Source of the DNA: Methylocaldum sp002005105
GTDB taxonomy: Bacteria; Pseudomonadota; Gammaproteobacteria; Methylococcales; Methylococcaceae
DNA length: 64,000 nt
Reading direction: 5' to 3'
NCBI RefSeq assembly: GCF_051027545.1
Contig: NZ_CP194902.1
Coordinates: 806,001 to 870,000 of the forward strand
The position numbers were made by a program, and so were the translations under genes. Shown one piece after another: positions 25,733 to 34,730 of the stretch (positions within the stretch are counted from its first letter, which is position 1; the number at the start of each line of letters is the position of its first letter). The notes under the pieces are model-generated. The model searched no databases. It worked only from the letters and a program-made list of their open reading frames with translations, and was not told where the DNA came from.

Positions 25733-28700
25733 TCACATCCCCCGCCTCCGGAAGTATTCTCGTAGCCGCTGGTATTGGACATCTTGCACAAGCTGTGGCG
25801 CCGCCTGCTCGATCTCGTCCAAACATTGCCCCAACTCCCGAGGAGCCCACTGTTGGTCGGCAATCACAGCATCCAGCAGGTGCAGTGCGTCCGCTGGGTA
25901 TCTGCTGCACAAACCTGATTCGTGCAGCAGATGTACGACGTAATGCGGATGCTCAATGGGTTGCAGCCAGTCTTGCATCGCAGCCAGTGCAACTGGGAAC
26001 TCAGAGCCGGCAGCAATGATCAGCCGGGTCAATGATTCGGCGATTCGCTGCGTGGCGAGCTCGCGTGACTTCGGCCAAACGTGTTGCCAGAACGGCTGGA
26101 CGCGATTCTTCCAATAGTCTTCGCGCTGGTCGGCGGCACCTTCAAGTGCCTGCGATAGCGCTTGTGCGCACTCTTCCAGCCCTTCTTGAGGCAGCGCTCC
26201 AATTGCGGCTCGGAACTCATCTACAGTGTAGCCATCGGTTAGGCCGAGTGCTGTATAAGTCAGGAAGGCCGCGAACTGCTGACGGTGTTCACCCAAGTCG
26301 GCGTAGCGGTTTGCGCTCTCCAGGAACTGCGGTTTGAAGGCAATCAACAAGGGCTGGTACAAACGTGGCGACCAAAGGAAACCTTCCCACACTGCCTTCG
26401 CTTCGCCGGGGCTGTCCCATCTGAACAACGGCAGTAGGTATTGCTCGGTCCAGGTTCGATCCACGCGGAAGAGTGCGATCAAGCGCGAACCCAGCAGCAC
26501 ACGGCCGTGCCGGAATCTGGCCACCTGCACATCGCAGATTTCAGTGAAGAATGGCTCGACGTCAGCTGGAAGCTGATCGTCGTCGTTCGGATTGCGTTTG
26601 AACCAGAGGTTGATCAATGCCTGCGTGACATGCCCGACTGGGTGATTGATGGCGTCGGTGACAGGATGGTCAATCGGCTCCCCATTACGAGTCATGCCGG
26701 TGCCTGCTTCGAGTGGCAGGGCCAGAACTCGGCGGCACAGGTTCAGCAGAATTTCCTCGTGCTGGTTGATCGACTTCGAAACCGTTTCGATCCACCACGT
26801 CACGCCGTGGGCAACTTCCTGAAGAACGGTATCAGGTATGGTCTGCACCAAAGGCGCGGCGTATCGCCAGGACCGCAACACCATGCCTTCTTCGCTCCAG
26901 ACTTGCAGGGCCTCGCGCCATCGGCCGGCGGGCCACACGCCATCCCGTGCCAGATCACATAGCGCGTACAGGCTGTGAAAGAAGCGGGTGCGGCAAACGT
27001 CGCGCCACGTATCTTCGTAGAAAGGTCGCCGTTCGGGCAGCGGCTTTGTGAGCCATTGAACGAGCTCATGCCGCTTTCGAGGTGCAATGTCGACATCACG
27101 GCTTTCTTCATAGTCCGGATCGCCGGTGCCACTCATCCAGCGGGAGAACTCGTCACGCTCGTTGGCTGCCAACCGCCATTGCGGGTAGGCATTGGATAGT
27201 TCCGCCAAGCGTGCCGCCGCAGGTCCTCCCAGAGCGAGGCCCGATGCGTTCAGTTTGGCCAGATGCAGCCAGACGGAGCGAGCCACCAAATCTTGCCACC
27301 GCTCCGGTTCCAGATCATCTCGGTACATCTCGCGCGGCGGGCCGGCCAAGATGGCGGACTCCAGACGTTCCTGAGTGGCCCCTGTCAATTGTCGCCCCTG
27401 CAGAACGAACAGTCTGTACACCTCCCGCCCCGTATCCGTGGACCACAGCCACCACGCGCCATCGGCTAGCAGCCAGTCCACCCATTGTTCGGGCGGGACG
27501 CAGTGATCCTGGCTGGCGGCAAACAGACCCAGTCGCTTGAAGGTGGGATACGGCAACTCGAACCAGGACTGAGCAATGCGCGTCGCGCGCGCACTGTCGT
27601 TGGCGCGAAGCGCCAGCCACGCATCGCGCAGCAGTTCGATCAGGCTCACCCAGTCGCGGAAACCACGGTTCTGCCAGTGCGGCGTAATGGATGGCAGATC
27701 CCAGTGCGATCGGTCGCTGCGGTCATCGGCCTCGCCCAGCTCGCGCAATAAGTCCAGCGCATCGCGCAGCAGTTGCTGGAAATCCTCCAGCAACTGCGGC
27801 AAGGCGGATGTCCAGTGCTCGTCGGCAAGGTCGCGCAGGGCCGAATGCACATGATCGGCGGCCAGCACCAGCTCCCAATCCACCAGTTGCCGCAAGCGCA
27901 TGGGTTCGTCCGCACTTTCTTCTTCATCGCCCCAGCGAAACGGCTTCTTCAAGGCCACCTGGGGTGCGAGCAGCTCGCGCAACTCCAGGCGCAGCGTGGT
28001 GGTCAGCCCCTCCCGCTTCAGCCGATCTTTCCAGCGATAGAGATCGGGGTCGTGCCACGATGATTTCACCCGGCCGCTAAGCAGCAGGCGCCACAACGTG
28101 CGCATCAAGAGGCCAGGAATAGCCTTGGGCGCCTGCGAGCGGATTTCATCCAGTTCGGCGGTCTTGCCGTCACGCTCCAGCGAGGCCAGACGATCCAGCT
28201 CGTGCTCGATTAGCCATAGCCATCGATCGTGCATCCGGCCGCCACGTTGCGCAATCCAGAGGATCAGCCTCGGGTCATCCAGATGGCGCGTGAGCCAGCG
28301 GGCCAGATGAAACATCGCGTCGTCCCACTGGCTACCGACGACACCACCGGAAGCCAGCAGCATCGGCGGCGCACGGTCATAGGGCGCAGGCCGGCGAATC
28401 AGGCTGAAGCGCAGTTTGGCGTCTGTCTCGTCGCGCGGCGGCACGTCGAAGCGGGGCAGATCGCGGTGACGAAAGCGCTCGTCCGAGAAGGCCTCCAGCA
28501 ACCAGTCCAGCGATGGGACAGGGTTGAAGTCGGCAAAACGCTTGGCCGGCAGCCCAGACTTATCCGCCAAGACCCACAACATCCGGCCCACGAAATCGTC
28601 CTGTTGTGTGCTCGCCGAAGGCCGTGCTAGGGCATGACTGACGACGATGCGCTCTTTGCCTAGTGCGCCATCGCGGTATATGTCCGCCCAAGCGTGCAGG

Positions 28701-29557
28701 GTTTGGTGCAGCGCTGAATGGCCATTGCTGGCGGTGTGTACGTGGTAAAGGATGGGTGTAACGCCCTTGGCTTTCCACTCGATGGTCTTGCCACGCTCCT
28801 GCCCTGGCTCGCAATCGGCCAGCGCCCAGGCCTGCGGCGTGACTTCGCCCAGCATCCGGTCGGCGGCCAGAGCATCCATCATGTAGCGCAGCACCGGGTC
28901 GTTGATGCTATAGCCCACGAAGCAGACCACGTAGTTGCGGAACAGCTCGCTCACGAAGCGAGCAGCCCAGCGTTCGGTCAGATAGGCCAGGCCGAAATCG
29001 CCACTGGTGACCACCAGACGGTTCAGGGCCGTGTCGTCCGCCTTCTCGGGCAGCAGGCCGTGCAGGTAGACCAACCCATTCCAGCGGCTGTTCTTCGGGA
29101 TAGGCAACATCGGCGCTGCATAGGCCTGGAAGGCTTGGCCCGTGCGTTTGGCCGCCGCATGAAAGACGCGGTCGAAGTTGGTAGTGACCAGCCGCAACGC
29201 GCCCTCACGGCTGCGGCCGAGCCTCAACAGCGCTGCCTGAGTATCAGTGGCGCCCTTGCGGCGCAGGCTCGGTTTCAGTGCCTGTGCCAGCGCACGGCGA
29301 ACAGCCAGACGTTGCCCCGGCAGGCGCCTCTCAAGCAGGTCGAGCGTGGCATCGAACTGCCCACGGTCTGAGGACTCGCGCTCGATGTCCGTAGGCGCGG
29401 TACCGTTCAGCCGGTAGATCTCCTCCACCAGCCCCTTGAAGCCCGGCAGGCCGGCAGGGTACGAGATACCTGCACCGCAGAAAAACACCACACGTCCTTC
29501 CTCGTGCGCCTGCAAGAGCGCATCCGGAATATCAGGACCGTGGGTGATGAATTGCAT
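25733..29557 (-). CDS. SIR2-like protein with DUF4020-type C-terminus, probable phage defence
   Basis: A 1274-residue protein. The N-terminal ~230 residues form a SIR2 NAD-binding domain: VVFFCGAGISYPAG (residues 23-36), VTTNFD (124-129), YLHG (164-167) and GYSINDP (215-221), with the expected loss of the zinc-binding cysteines. The long helical remainder, including its last ~150 residues (AAPQLVQDVQYQRLREYFRR), looks like DUF4020. SIR2 domains in large proteins of this shape act in bacterial immunity by destroying NAD+ on phage sensing; that is inferred, not shown. No partner gene is adjacent, so it may be a one-gene system. It lies in an accessory island with a RAYT, an intron remnant and a toxin-antitoxin pair. 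Confidence 0.85.
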   Translation of the reverse strand: MQFITHGPDIPDALLQAHEEGRVVFFCGAGISYPAGLPGFKGLVEEIYRLNGTAPTDIERESSDRGQFDATLDLLERRLPGQRLAVRRALAQALKPSLRRKGATDTQAALLRLGRSREGALRLVTTNFDRVFHAAAKRTGQAFQAYAAPMLPIPKNSRWNGLVYLHGLLPEKADDTALNRLVVTSGDFGLAYLTERWAARFVSELFRNYVVCFVGYSINDPVLRYMMDALAADRMLGEVTPQAWALADCEPGQERGKTIEWKAKGVTPILYHVHTASNGHSALHQTLHAWADIYRDGALGKERIVVSHALARPSASTQQDDFVGRMLWVLADKSGLPAKRFADFNPVPSLDWLLEAFSDERFRHRDLPRFDVPPRDETDAKLRFSLIRRPAPYDRAPPMLLASGGVVGSQWDDAMFHLARWLTRHLDDPRLILWIAQRGGRMHDRWLWLIEHELDRLASLERDGKTAELDEIRSQAPKAIPGLLMRTLWRLLLSGRVKSSWHDPDLYRWKDRLKREGLTTTLRLELRELLAPQVALKKPFRWGDEEESADEPMRLRQLVDWELVLAADHVHSALRDLADEHWTSALPQLLEDFQQLLRDALDLLRELGEADDRSDRSHWDLPSITPHWQNRGFRDWVSLIELLRDAWLALRANDSARATRIAQSWFELPYPTFKRLGLFAASQDHCVPPEQWVDWLLADGAWWLWSTDTGREVYRLFVLQGRQLTGATQERLESAILAGPPREMYRDDLEPERWQDLVARSVWLHLAKLNASGLALGGPAAARLAELSNAYPQWRLAANERDEFSRWMSGTGDPDYEESRDVDIAPRKRHELVQWLTKPLPERRPFYEDTWRDVCRTRFFHSLYALCDLARDGVWPAGRWREALQVWSEEGMVLRSWRYAAPLVQTIPDTVLQEVAHGVTWWIETVSKSINQHEEILLNLCRRVLALPLEAGTGMTRNGEPIDHPVTDAINHPVGHVTQALINLWFKRNPNDDDQLPADVEPFFTEICDVQVARFRHGRVLLGSRLIALFRVDRTWTEQYLLPLFRWDSPGEAKAVWEGFLWSPRLYQPLLIAFKPQFLESANRYADLGEHRQQFAAFLTYTALGLTDGYTVDEFRAAIGALPQEGLEECAQALSQALEGAADQREDYWKNRVQPFWQHVWPKSRELATQRIAESLTRLIIAAGSEFPVALAAMQDWLQPIEHPHYVVHLLHESGLCSRYPADALHLLDAVIADQQWAPRELGQCLDEIEQAAPQLVQDVQYQRLREYFRRRGM

Positions 29558-29850
29558 TCCTTCAGCTTCCTACCCAGCGCGCACGTGCATGCGAGCAACT
29601 GAGATCTCAGAGGGTCTAACAAATAATTGAGCGGTTTCTGTTTATCATCCGCGATGCTTTTACCAAACATCCTCCCGCCAGACAACGCGCCCTCGATTTT
29701 CATGGTGTATCCTTCTGTCTATTGTCCCGTACCGCAAGATAGGCTGATCTGGATATCCCCGCCAGCTGGTCCCTCCCACCGAGTTGTCCCATCGCTACGA
29801 AGCCCTGCTCCTGCAACAGGGCATCGCAAGTCAGCCCAGCCCGCCCTCGA

Positions 29851-29908
29851 AGATTAGGGTCAGTTCTCATATTCCAGCATGCTGGAATATGAGAACTGAC
29901 CCTAATCT
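29851..29908. repeat. 58-bp perfect palindrome
   Basis: A 29-nt arm beginning AGATTAGGGTCAGTTCTCAT is followed directly by its exact reverse complement ending GAACTGACCCTAATCT, with no spacer. It is the longest perfect palindrome in the window. It lies between the SIR2 gene and the vapBC pair. The outer part (GGGTCAGTTCTCAT) resembles ends of IS200/RAYT-type elements, so a fused pair of element ends is possible. Confidence 0.92.
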
Positions 29909-29943
29909 ACAATCCAAAGGGTACCGACACCAACCTTCGCATC

Positions 29944-29964
29944 TATAATTGCATCATTCGATGC
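29944..29964 (+). promoter_or_regulatory. -10 element and small inverted repeat before vapB
   Basis: TATAAT (29944-29949) is a perfect -10, without a good -35. Directly after it GCATC and GATGC (29951-29964) form a 5-bp inverted repeat around ATTC, in the right place for autorepression by the VapBC complex. Weak evidence. Confidence 0.4.
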
Positions 29965-29982
29965 TCCGTTTGTGGTGATGCG

Positions 29983-30180
29983 ATGCGAACAACCGTAACC
30001 CTCGATGATGCACTCCTCAGCCAAGCCGAACGTCTGAGTGGCCTGACAGATCGTGGTGCGCTTTTGAAGGAAGCGCTTCGGGCACTCATCGAACGGGAAA
30101 GTGCCCGCCGGCTCATTCGGCTGGGCGGCACGGAGCCGCAGCTCAAAGACATTCCCCGACGCCGAGAGCCCGCTGAGTGA
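29983..30180 (+). CDS. vapB: VapB-type antitoxin (ribbon-helix-helix)
   Basis: A 65-residue protein with an N-terminal MetJ/Arc-like ribbon-helix-helix motif (MRTTVTLDDALLSQAERLSG) followed by TDRGALLKEALRALIERES and a polar tail that would wrap around the toxin. Together with the PIN-domain gene that overlaps its stop by four bases (GTGA), this is a standard type II toxin-antitoxin arrangement. The complex normally binds its own promoter. The assignment to the VapB class rests on the partner. Confidence 0.88.
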   Translation: MRTTVTLDDALLSQAERLSGLTDRGALLKEALRALIERESARRLIRLGGTEPQLKDIPRRREPAE

Positions 30181-30566
30181 TTCTGGTCGATACCTCAATC
30201 TGGATCGACCATCTGCGATCCGGCAACGCCCATCTCGCCGGGCTTCTCGAACGCGATATAGCGGCGATCCACGACTTCGTCATTGGGGAAATCGCCTGCG
30301 GCAATCTCAAAAACCGCCAGGAAATCCTCTCGTTGCTGTCCGCTCTGCCGAAATGCGAACCAGCGACCCATGAGGAAGTGCTGTTCTTCATCGATCGGCA
30401 TCGCTTGATGGGGCGAGGCATCGGTTACGTCGATGCCTGCCTGCTCGCGGCGGCAACGCTGTCCGGCGCCCGACTTTGGACCGGAGACAAGCGGCTGGCC
30501 GCCATCGCCGAGAATATAGGGTGCGCCTATCAACCGAAAGCTGAACAGGCTGGCGGAAAACAATAA
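30177..30566 (+). CDS. vapC: VapC toxin, PIN-domain ribonuclease
   Basis: A 129-residue PIN-domain protein starting with GTG at 30177. It has the acidic residues that bind Mg2+: VDTSIWIDHLRSG near the N-terminus, a conserved Glu in VIGEIACGN (~40), and the Asp pair in GYVDACLLAAA and LWTGDKRLA. VapC toxins cleave tRNA or rRNA when the antitoxin is degraded. The start overlaps the vapB stop (GTGA), so translation is coupled. All catalytic residues look intact, so the toxin is probably active. Confidence 0.92.
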   Translation: MILVDTSIWIDHLRSGNAHLAGLLERDIAAIHDFVIGEIACGNLKNRQEILSLLSALPKCEPATHEEVLFFIDRHRLMGRGIGYVDACLLAAATLSGARLWTGDKRLAAIAENIGCAYQPKAEQAGGKQ

Positions 30567-30584
30567 GCCACGGGAGACAGTGGG

Positions 30585-30729
30585 CAATGCCGTTAAGTTA
30601 AGGCGAATGACGTCACCCCGACAGGGAATGCCGGGGTCCAGAAGCCATGGATGGCAGAGGCTTGTCACTTCCCTGTGCTCTGGATTCCGGCAATCCCTGC
30701 CGGAATGACGAGTTAACTTAACGGCATTG
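30585..30729. repeat. MITE-like element with 17-bp perfect inverted ends
   Basis: CAATGCCGTTAAGTTAA (30585-30601) is mirrored exactly by TTAACTTAACGGCATTG (30713-30729). The 145-bp element contains inner inverted stretches (GGAATGCCGGGGTCCAGA / TCTGGATTCCGGCAATCCC) and no gene. It sits 18 bp after vapC. Confidence 0.85.
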
Positions 30730-30812
30730 AGGCAATGGGTCGGCGCGTCTGCCCTGCATACATGGGCATCGACCTTCAATTCATCCCCGCCTCACTCCTC
30801 CGGGAGCATTTT

Positions 30813-30834
30813 CCGGAGCGTCGCGACGCTCCGG
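30813..30834. repeat. 22-bp palindrome
   Basis: CCGGAGCGTCG followed directly by CGACGCTCCGG, about 100 bp before the DHPS-like gene. It has no T-run, so it is not a typical terminator. Confidence 0.6.
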
Positions 30835-30932
30835 AGTGCCGAGAGCTTTCGACGGACCTCATTCCGATCTTTGTTATAATCCCGCGGTCCAAGTCTCAAG
30901 CACGTCCATTCCACCACCTTCCCCACCCTTAA

Positions 30933-32336
30933 ATGCCCGAGCACATCCTGTTTCTCACCGGCAAGCTGGCGGAAAAGCAGTTGCGCCGCACCCTCGAGGA
31001 GATGGAGCCGGAGTTCGGGTACACCGTGCATCAGCTGGGACTGACGGTGGCGGCGCTGATGACGGCGGACATGATCCGGCGGCGGCTCAAGGATACTTTC
31101 GGGGCCGACCGGGTGCTGGTGCCGGGGCGCTGCCGGGGCGATCTGGAAGCCTTGTCGAAGGACATGGGCATTTCCATCGAGCGCGGGCCGGAAGAATTGC
31201 ACGATCTGCCGGAGTTTTTCGGCAAGAAGAAGAAAAAGCCGGACATCAGCCGTTACGAACTCCGCATCTTCGCGGAAATCGTCGACGCGCCCCGGATGGA
31301 CATCGACGGCATTCTGCGCCAGGCGCGGGACTATCGGAAGGACGGGGCCGACGTGATCGATGTCGGCTGTTTGCCGGAGACGCCGTTTCCGCGTCTGGAG
31401 GAAGCGGTCCGTGCGCTCAAGGCCGAGGGGTTTCAGGTCAGCGTCGATTCGCTGGAAAACGACGATCTGCTGAGAGGCGGCACGGCGGGCGCCGACTATC
31501 TGCTCAGCCTGCACGAAGAAACGCTGTGGATCGCCGATCAGGTATCCTCGACCCCGATTCTGATTCCCGCCAAGCACGGCGACCTCGATTCGCTGGACCG
31601 GGCCATTGAAGCCATGCGGCCTAAGGGCCGCACCTTTATCGTCGATCCGATCCTGGACCCCATCCATTTCGGATTCACCGAGTCGCTGGTCCGCTATCAC
31701 GAGGTCCGGAGACGCCACCCGGATGCCGAGATCATGATGGGCGTCGGCAATCTGACCGAGCTCACCCATGCCGACACCGCCGGCATCAATGCGACCCTAT
31801 TGGGAATCTGCTCGGAACTGCACATCAAACAGATTCTCGCCACCCAGGTCAGCAAGCATGCCCGCAAGGCTGTGCGCGAAGCCGATCTGGCGCGCCGCAT
31901 CCTGTTCGCCGCGCGCGAACTGAATACTCTGCCCAAGCATATCGACGACCGGCTGATGGCGCTGCACGAACGCGCTCCATTTCCGCTCAGCCGCGATGAA
32001 ATCGACGAAATCTACCGGCAAATCAAGGACCCGAGCTATCGCATCCTGATCAGCCCCGAGGGCGTGCATATCTTTAACCGCGAAGGCTTTCACACCGCCG
32101 CAGACCCGTTCGAGCTGTATCCGAAGCTGGGCGTGGAAACCGACGGCGGCCATGCCTTTTATCTGGGGGTCGAACTGGCCCGGGCGCAGATTGCCTGGCA
32201 GCTCGGCAAGCGTTACTCGCAGGACGAGCCCTTGCAGTGGGGCTGCCACGTGGAAGCGCCCGAGCCGACCATCGATCCGCACGCCTACAAACCGGCCGGA
32301 TCGACTTTGCAGAAAACACCGAAAGACGAAGAATGA
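30933..32336 (+). CDS. DHPS-like protein of the tetrahydromethanopterin cluster
   Basis: A 467-residue protein related to dihydropteroate synthase but in the group found with methanopterin genes of methanogens and methylotrophs. The N-terminal part (residues ~1-130) is an alpha/beta domain (HILFLTGKLAEKQLRRTLEE); the centre is a TIM barrel with GADVIDVGCLPETPFPRLEE, DSLENDDLLRGG and TFIVDPILDPIHFGF; MMGVGNLTELTHADTAG follows. The likely role is joining the pterin to the arylamine moiety of H4MPT, or a related step, not folate synthesis. The stop overlaps the next start (ATGA). Its presence is the main argument for a methylotroph. Confidence 0.88.
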   Translation: MPEHILFLTGKLAEKQLRRTLEEMEPEFGYTVHQLGLTVAALMTADMIRRRLKDTFGADRVLVPGRCRGDLEALSKDMGISIERGPEELHDLPEFFGKKKKKPDISRYELRIFAEIVDAPRMDIDGILRQARDYRKDGADVIDVGCLPETPFPRLEEAVRALKAEGFQVSVDSLENDDLLRGGTAGADYLLSLHEETLWIADQVSSTPILIPAKHGDLDSLDRAIEAMRPKGRTFIVDPILDPIHFGFTESLVRYHEVRRRHPDAEIMMGVGNLTELTHADTAGINATLLGICSELHIKQILATQVSKHARKAVREADLARRILFAARELNTLPKHIDDRLMALHERAPFPLSRDEIDEIYRQIKDPSYRILISPEGVHIFNREGFHTAADPFELYPKLGVETDGGHAFYLGVELARAQIAWQLGKRYSQDEPLQWGCHVEAPEPTIDPHAYKPAGSTLQKTPKDEE

Positions 32337-32911
32337 TTCGCGAGACCATCATCACGAGCTGCTCGCCCCAAGGCGCCGCACATATCGCGCCCATGGGGGT
32401 GCACGTATTGGACGACGAACTGCTCATCATGCCTTTCCGGCCGTCCACGACCCTGGATAACGTTCTGGCCACCCGCACGGCCGTCATCAATTACACCGAC
32501 GACGTGCGCGTCTTCGCCGGCTGCCTGACCGGCCGGCGCGACTGGCCGCTGCTTCCGGCGGAAAGCATCCCCGGCCAGCGGTTGGCCGAAGCCCTTGCCC
32601 ACGCCGAACTGGAACTGCTGCGCTGGGAGGAGGACGAACTGCGGCCGAAGCTTTACTGCCGAGTCGTCCACGAAGCGAATCACGCCCCGTTCCGCGGCTT
32701 CAACCGGGCGCAATATTCGGTACTGGAAGCGGCGATCCTGGTCAGCCGCCTGGCTAGGCTGCCGTGGGACAAGATCGAATCGGAGCTCGCCTATCTCCGC
32801 ATCGGCCTGGACAAGACGGCGGGACCTAAAGAATTCGAGGCTTGGGGCTGGCTGATGGATGCGGTCGAAGCGTTCAAACACGGCAAGACGGACAAGGCGG
32901 CTCCCACATGA
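32333..32911 (+). CDS. DUF447 protein of the methanopterin/methanofuran cluster
   Basis: A 192-residue protein (start MIRETIITSCSPQGAAHIAP, with VINYTDDVRVFAGCLTG). It fits DUF447, a family of flavin-reductase-like split-barrel proteins that occurs in archaea and in methylotrophs next to H4MPT genes. It overlaps both neighbours by four bases (ATGA at 32333 and at 32908), so the three genes are translated as a unit. The chemical step is unknown; a reductive step in cofactor synthesis is a guess. The start is fixed by the overlap; the frame is open further upstream but inside the preceding gene. Confidence 0.85.
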   Translation: MIRETIITSCSPQGAAHIAPMGVHVLDDELLIMPFRPSTTLDNVLATRTAVINYTDDVRVFAGCLTGRRDWPLLPAESIPGQRLAEALAHAELELLRWEEDELRPKLYCRVVHEANHAPFRGFNRAQYSVLEAAILVSRLARLPWDKIESELAYLRIGLDKTAGPKEFEAWGWLMDAVEAFKHGKTDKAAPT

Positions 32912-33615
32912 CCGGCATGCTCGCGAGCGTCGCCAGCCTTGCCGAAGCCCGGCAGGTTCGGGAAATCGGCGTCGACATCATCGATTTGAAAAACCCCGCC
33001 GAAGGCGCCCTGGGTGCCCTGCCCGTTGCCGATGTCGGCCGTATCGTCAGCCAACTGGGCCGCGACCGGCCGGTCAGCGCCACCGTCGGCGATCTGCCGA
33101 TGGACCCCGAGGTCGTGTCGTCCGCTGCGGAAGCAATGGCGGCGACCGGCGTCGATTACGTGAAAATCGGTTTTTTCCCCGGCGGGGACTGGGCTGGGGT
33201 CATCCGTAGCCTGTCCTCTCTCGTCCGCCGCGACATCCGTCTCGTCGCCGTCCTGTTCGGCGACGAATCGCCGGAGCTGCATTGGGTCCGAGAACTCGCT
33301 ACGGCCGGTTTCGCCGGAGCGATGCTGGACACGTGCGATAAAAAGAAGGGATCGTTGCGGCAAGTATGCCGGAATGATTATCTTCGGGCATTCGTTGCCG
33401 AAACCCGCTCGCACGGCTTGCTGTGCGGCTTGGCCGGATCGCTTCGCGTGCCGGATATCGCGCCTCTCCTGGCATTGAAACCCGATTACCTGGGCTTTCG
33501 GGGCGCTCTGTGCGGCGGGGATCGTACCGATGCTTTGGATCCCGAGTCCGTACTCACCGTTTTGAACCAGGTCCATGGCGAATGCGTTAACGCATACCCG
33601 CGAATCACCGCGTAA
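32908..33615 (+). CDS. mfnB: (5-formylfuran-3-yl)methyl phosphate synthase
   Basis: A 235-residue TIM-barrel protein that condenses two glyceraldehyde 3-phosphate molecules to make the furan of methanofuran (4-HFC-P synthase). Seen: MLASVASLAEARQVREIG, DIIDLKNPAEGALGALP (the Schiff-base lysine region), GDLPMDPE, YVKIGFFPGGDW, and LDTCDKKKGSL with GLAGSLRVPDIAPLL near the end. It starts at 32908, overlapping the DUF447 stop, and pyrD follows 12 bp later. Methanofuran carries the formyl group in the H4MPT-linked C1 oxidation pathway of methylotrophs, so this gene supports that pathway here. Confidence 0.9.
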   Translation: MTGMLASVASLAEARQVREIGVDIIDLKNPAEGALGALPVADVGRIVSQLGRDRPVSATVGDLPMDPEVVSSAAEAMAATGVDYVKIGFFPGGDWAGVIRSLSSLVRRDIRLVAVLFGDESPELHWVRELATAGFAGAMLDTCDKKKGSLRQVCRNDYLRAFVAETRSHGLLCGLAGSLRVPDIAPLLALKPDYLGFRGALCGGDRTDALDPESVLTVLNQVHGECVNAYPRITA

Positions 33616-33627
33616 TTTCGAAAACCC

Positions 33628-34638
33628 ATGCTCTACGACTCGCTCCGTCCTCTGCTGTTTCGACTCGACCCCGAAACCGCCCACCATCTCAGCCTGGCCG
33701 CTCTTCAAGGCTTTAGCCGGCTGGGATCGTTGAATCCTCTTCATCATTCGGCCGCCCCCAAGCCGCGAACGGTGATGGGCCTCAGCTTCCCGAATCCGGT
33801 AGGTTTGGCAGCGGGGCTCGACAAGAACGGCGAATACATCGATGGCCTGGCCGCTCTGGGTTTCGGCTTCATCGAGATCGGCACGGTGACGCCCCGCCCG
33901 CAACCGGGCAATCCGAAGCCGCGTTTGTTCCGCCTGCCCGAGGCCGAAGCGATCATCAACCGCATGGGATTCAATAATAAAGGTGTGGACTACCTGGTCG
34001 AGCAGGTCAAAAAGGCGCGTTACCGCGGCATACTGGGCATCAACATCGGCAAGAACCGCGATACCCCATTGGATCGGGCGCTCGACGATTATCTGATCGG
34101 CCTGCGCAAGGTATACAGTCATGCCAGCTATGTCACCGTGAACATTTCATCCCCCAATACGCCCGGCCTGCGCGACCTCCAGGCCGGCGAAAACCTGGAC
34201 CATCTGCTGTCCGGCTTGCGGCAGGAGCGGGAGAATCTGACCCAGACTCACGGCCGACGCGTTCCGCTGGCCGTCAAGATCGCGCCCGATCTCGAACCGG
34301 AGCAGATCAAGCAGGCGGCGGACGCCCTGGTCAAATACGGAATCGATGCAGTGATCGCCACCAATACCACCGCATCCCGAGAAGGCGTCGAAGGACTCGC
34401 TCACGGCGAAGAAACCGGCGGACTCAGCGGCCGTCCTTTGTTCTGCAAATCAACCGATGTGGTCGCCCGACTCGGGCAGGCTTTGCAGGGCGCCCTTCCC
34501 ATCATCGCTTGCGGCGGCATCGCCGGCGCCGAGGACGCTCGCCGGAAATTCGAGGCCGGCGCGGACTTGATCCAACTCTACACCGGCTTCATCTACCGAG
34601 GTCCGGCTTTGATTGGGGAGATCGTCGACGCTTTATAA
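33628..34638 (+). CDS. pyrD: Dihydroorotate dehydrogenase (quinone), class 2
   Basis: A 336-residue FMN enzyme of pyrimidine synthesis that oxidises dihydroorotate with ubiquinone at the inner membrane. The N-terminal helices (MLYDSLRPLLFRLDPETAHH) mark class 2. Also seen are GLAAGLDKNGEYIDGLA, the FMN/substrate loop GTVTPRPQPGNPKPR, RMGFNNKG, NISSPNTPGLR with the catalytic serine, and IACGGIAGAEDA. It lies 12 bp after mfnB on the same strand, so it may share the transcript, although the pathways are unrelated. Confidence 0.96.
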   Translation: MLYDSLRPLLFRLDPETAHHLSLAALQGFSRLGSLNPLHHSAAPKPRTVMGLSFPNPVGLAAGLDKNGEYIDGLAALGFGFIEIGTVTPRPQPGNPKPRLFRLPEAEAIINRMGFNNKGVDYLVEQVKKARYRGILGINIGKNRDTPLDRALDDYLIGLRKVYSHASYVTVNISSPNTPGLRDLQAGENLDHLLSGLRQERENLTQTHGRRVPLAVKIAPDLEPEQIKQAADALVKYGIDAVIATNTTASREGVEGLAHGEETGGLSGRPLFCKSTDVVARLGQALQGALPIIACGGIAGAEDARRKFEAGADLIQLYTGFIYRGPALIGEIVDAL

Positions 34639-34730
34639 CAGCCGCCCCGCGTCTCTCCCTACGGCTCGAAAATTTCTGACTAAACTTGTGACTCAGGTTA
34701 CAAAACAATAATTAACCCAGAGATCGAGCC

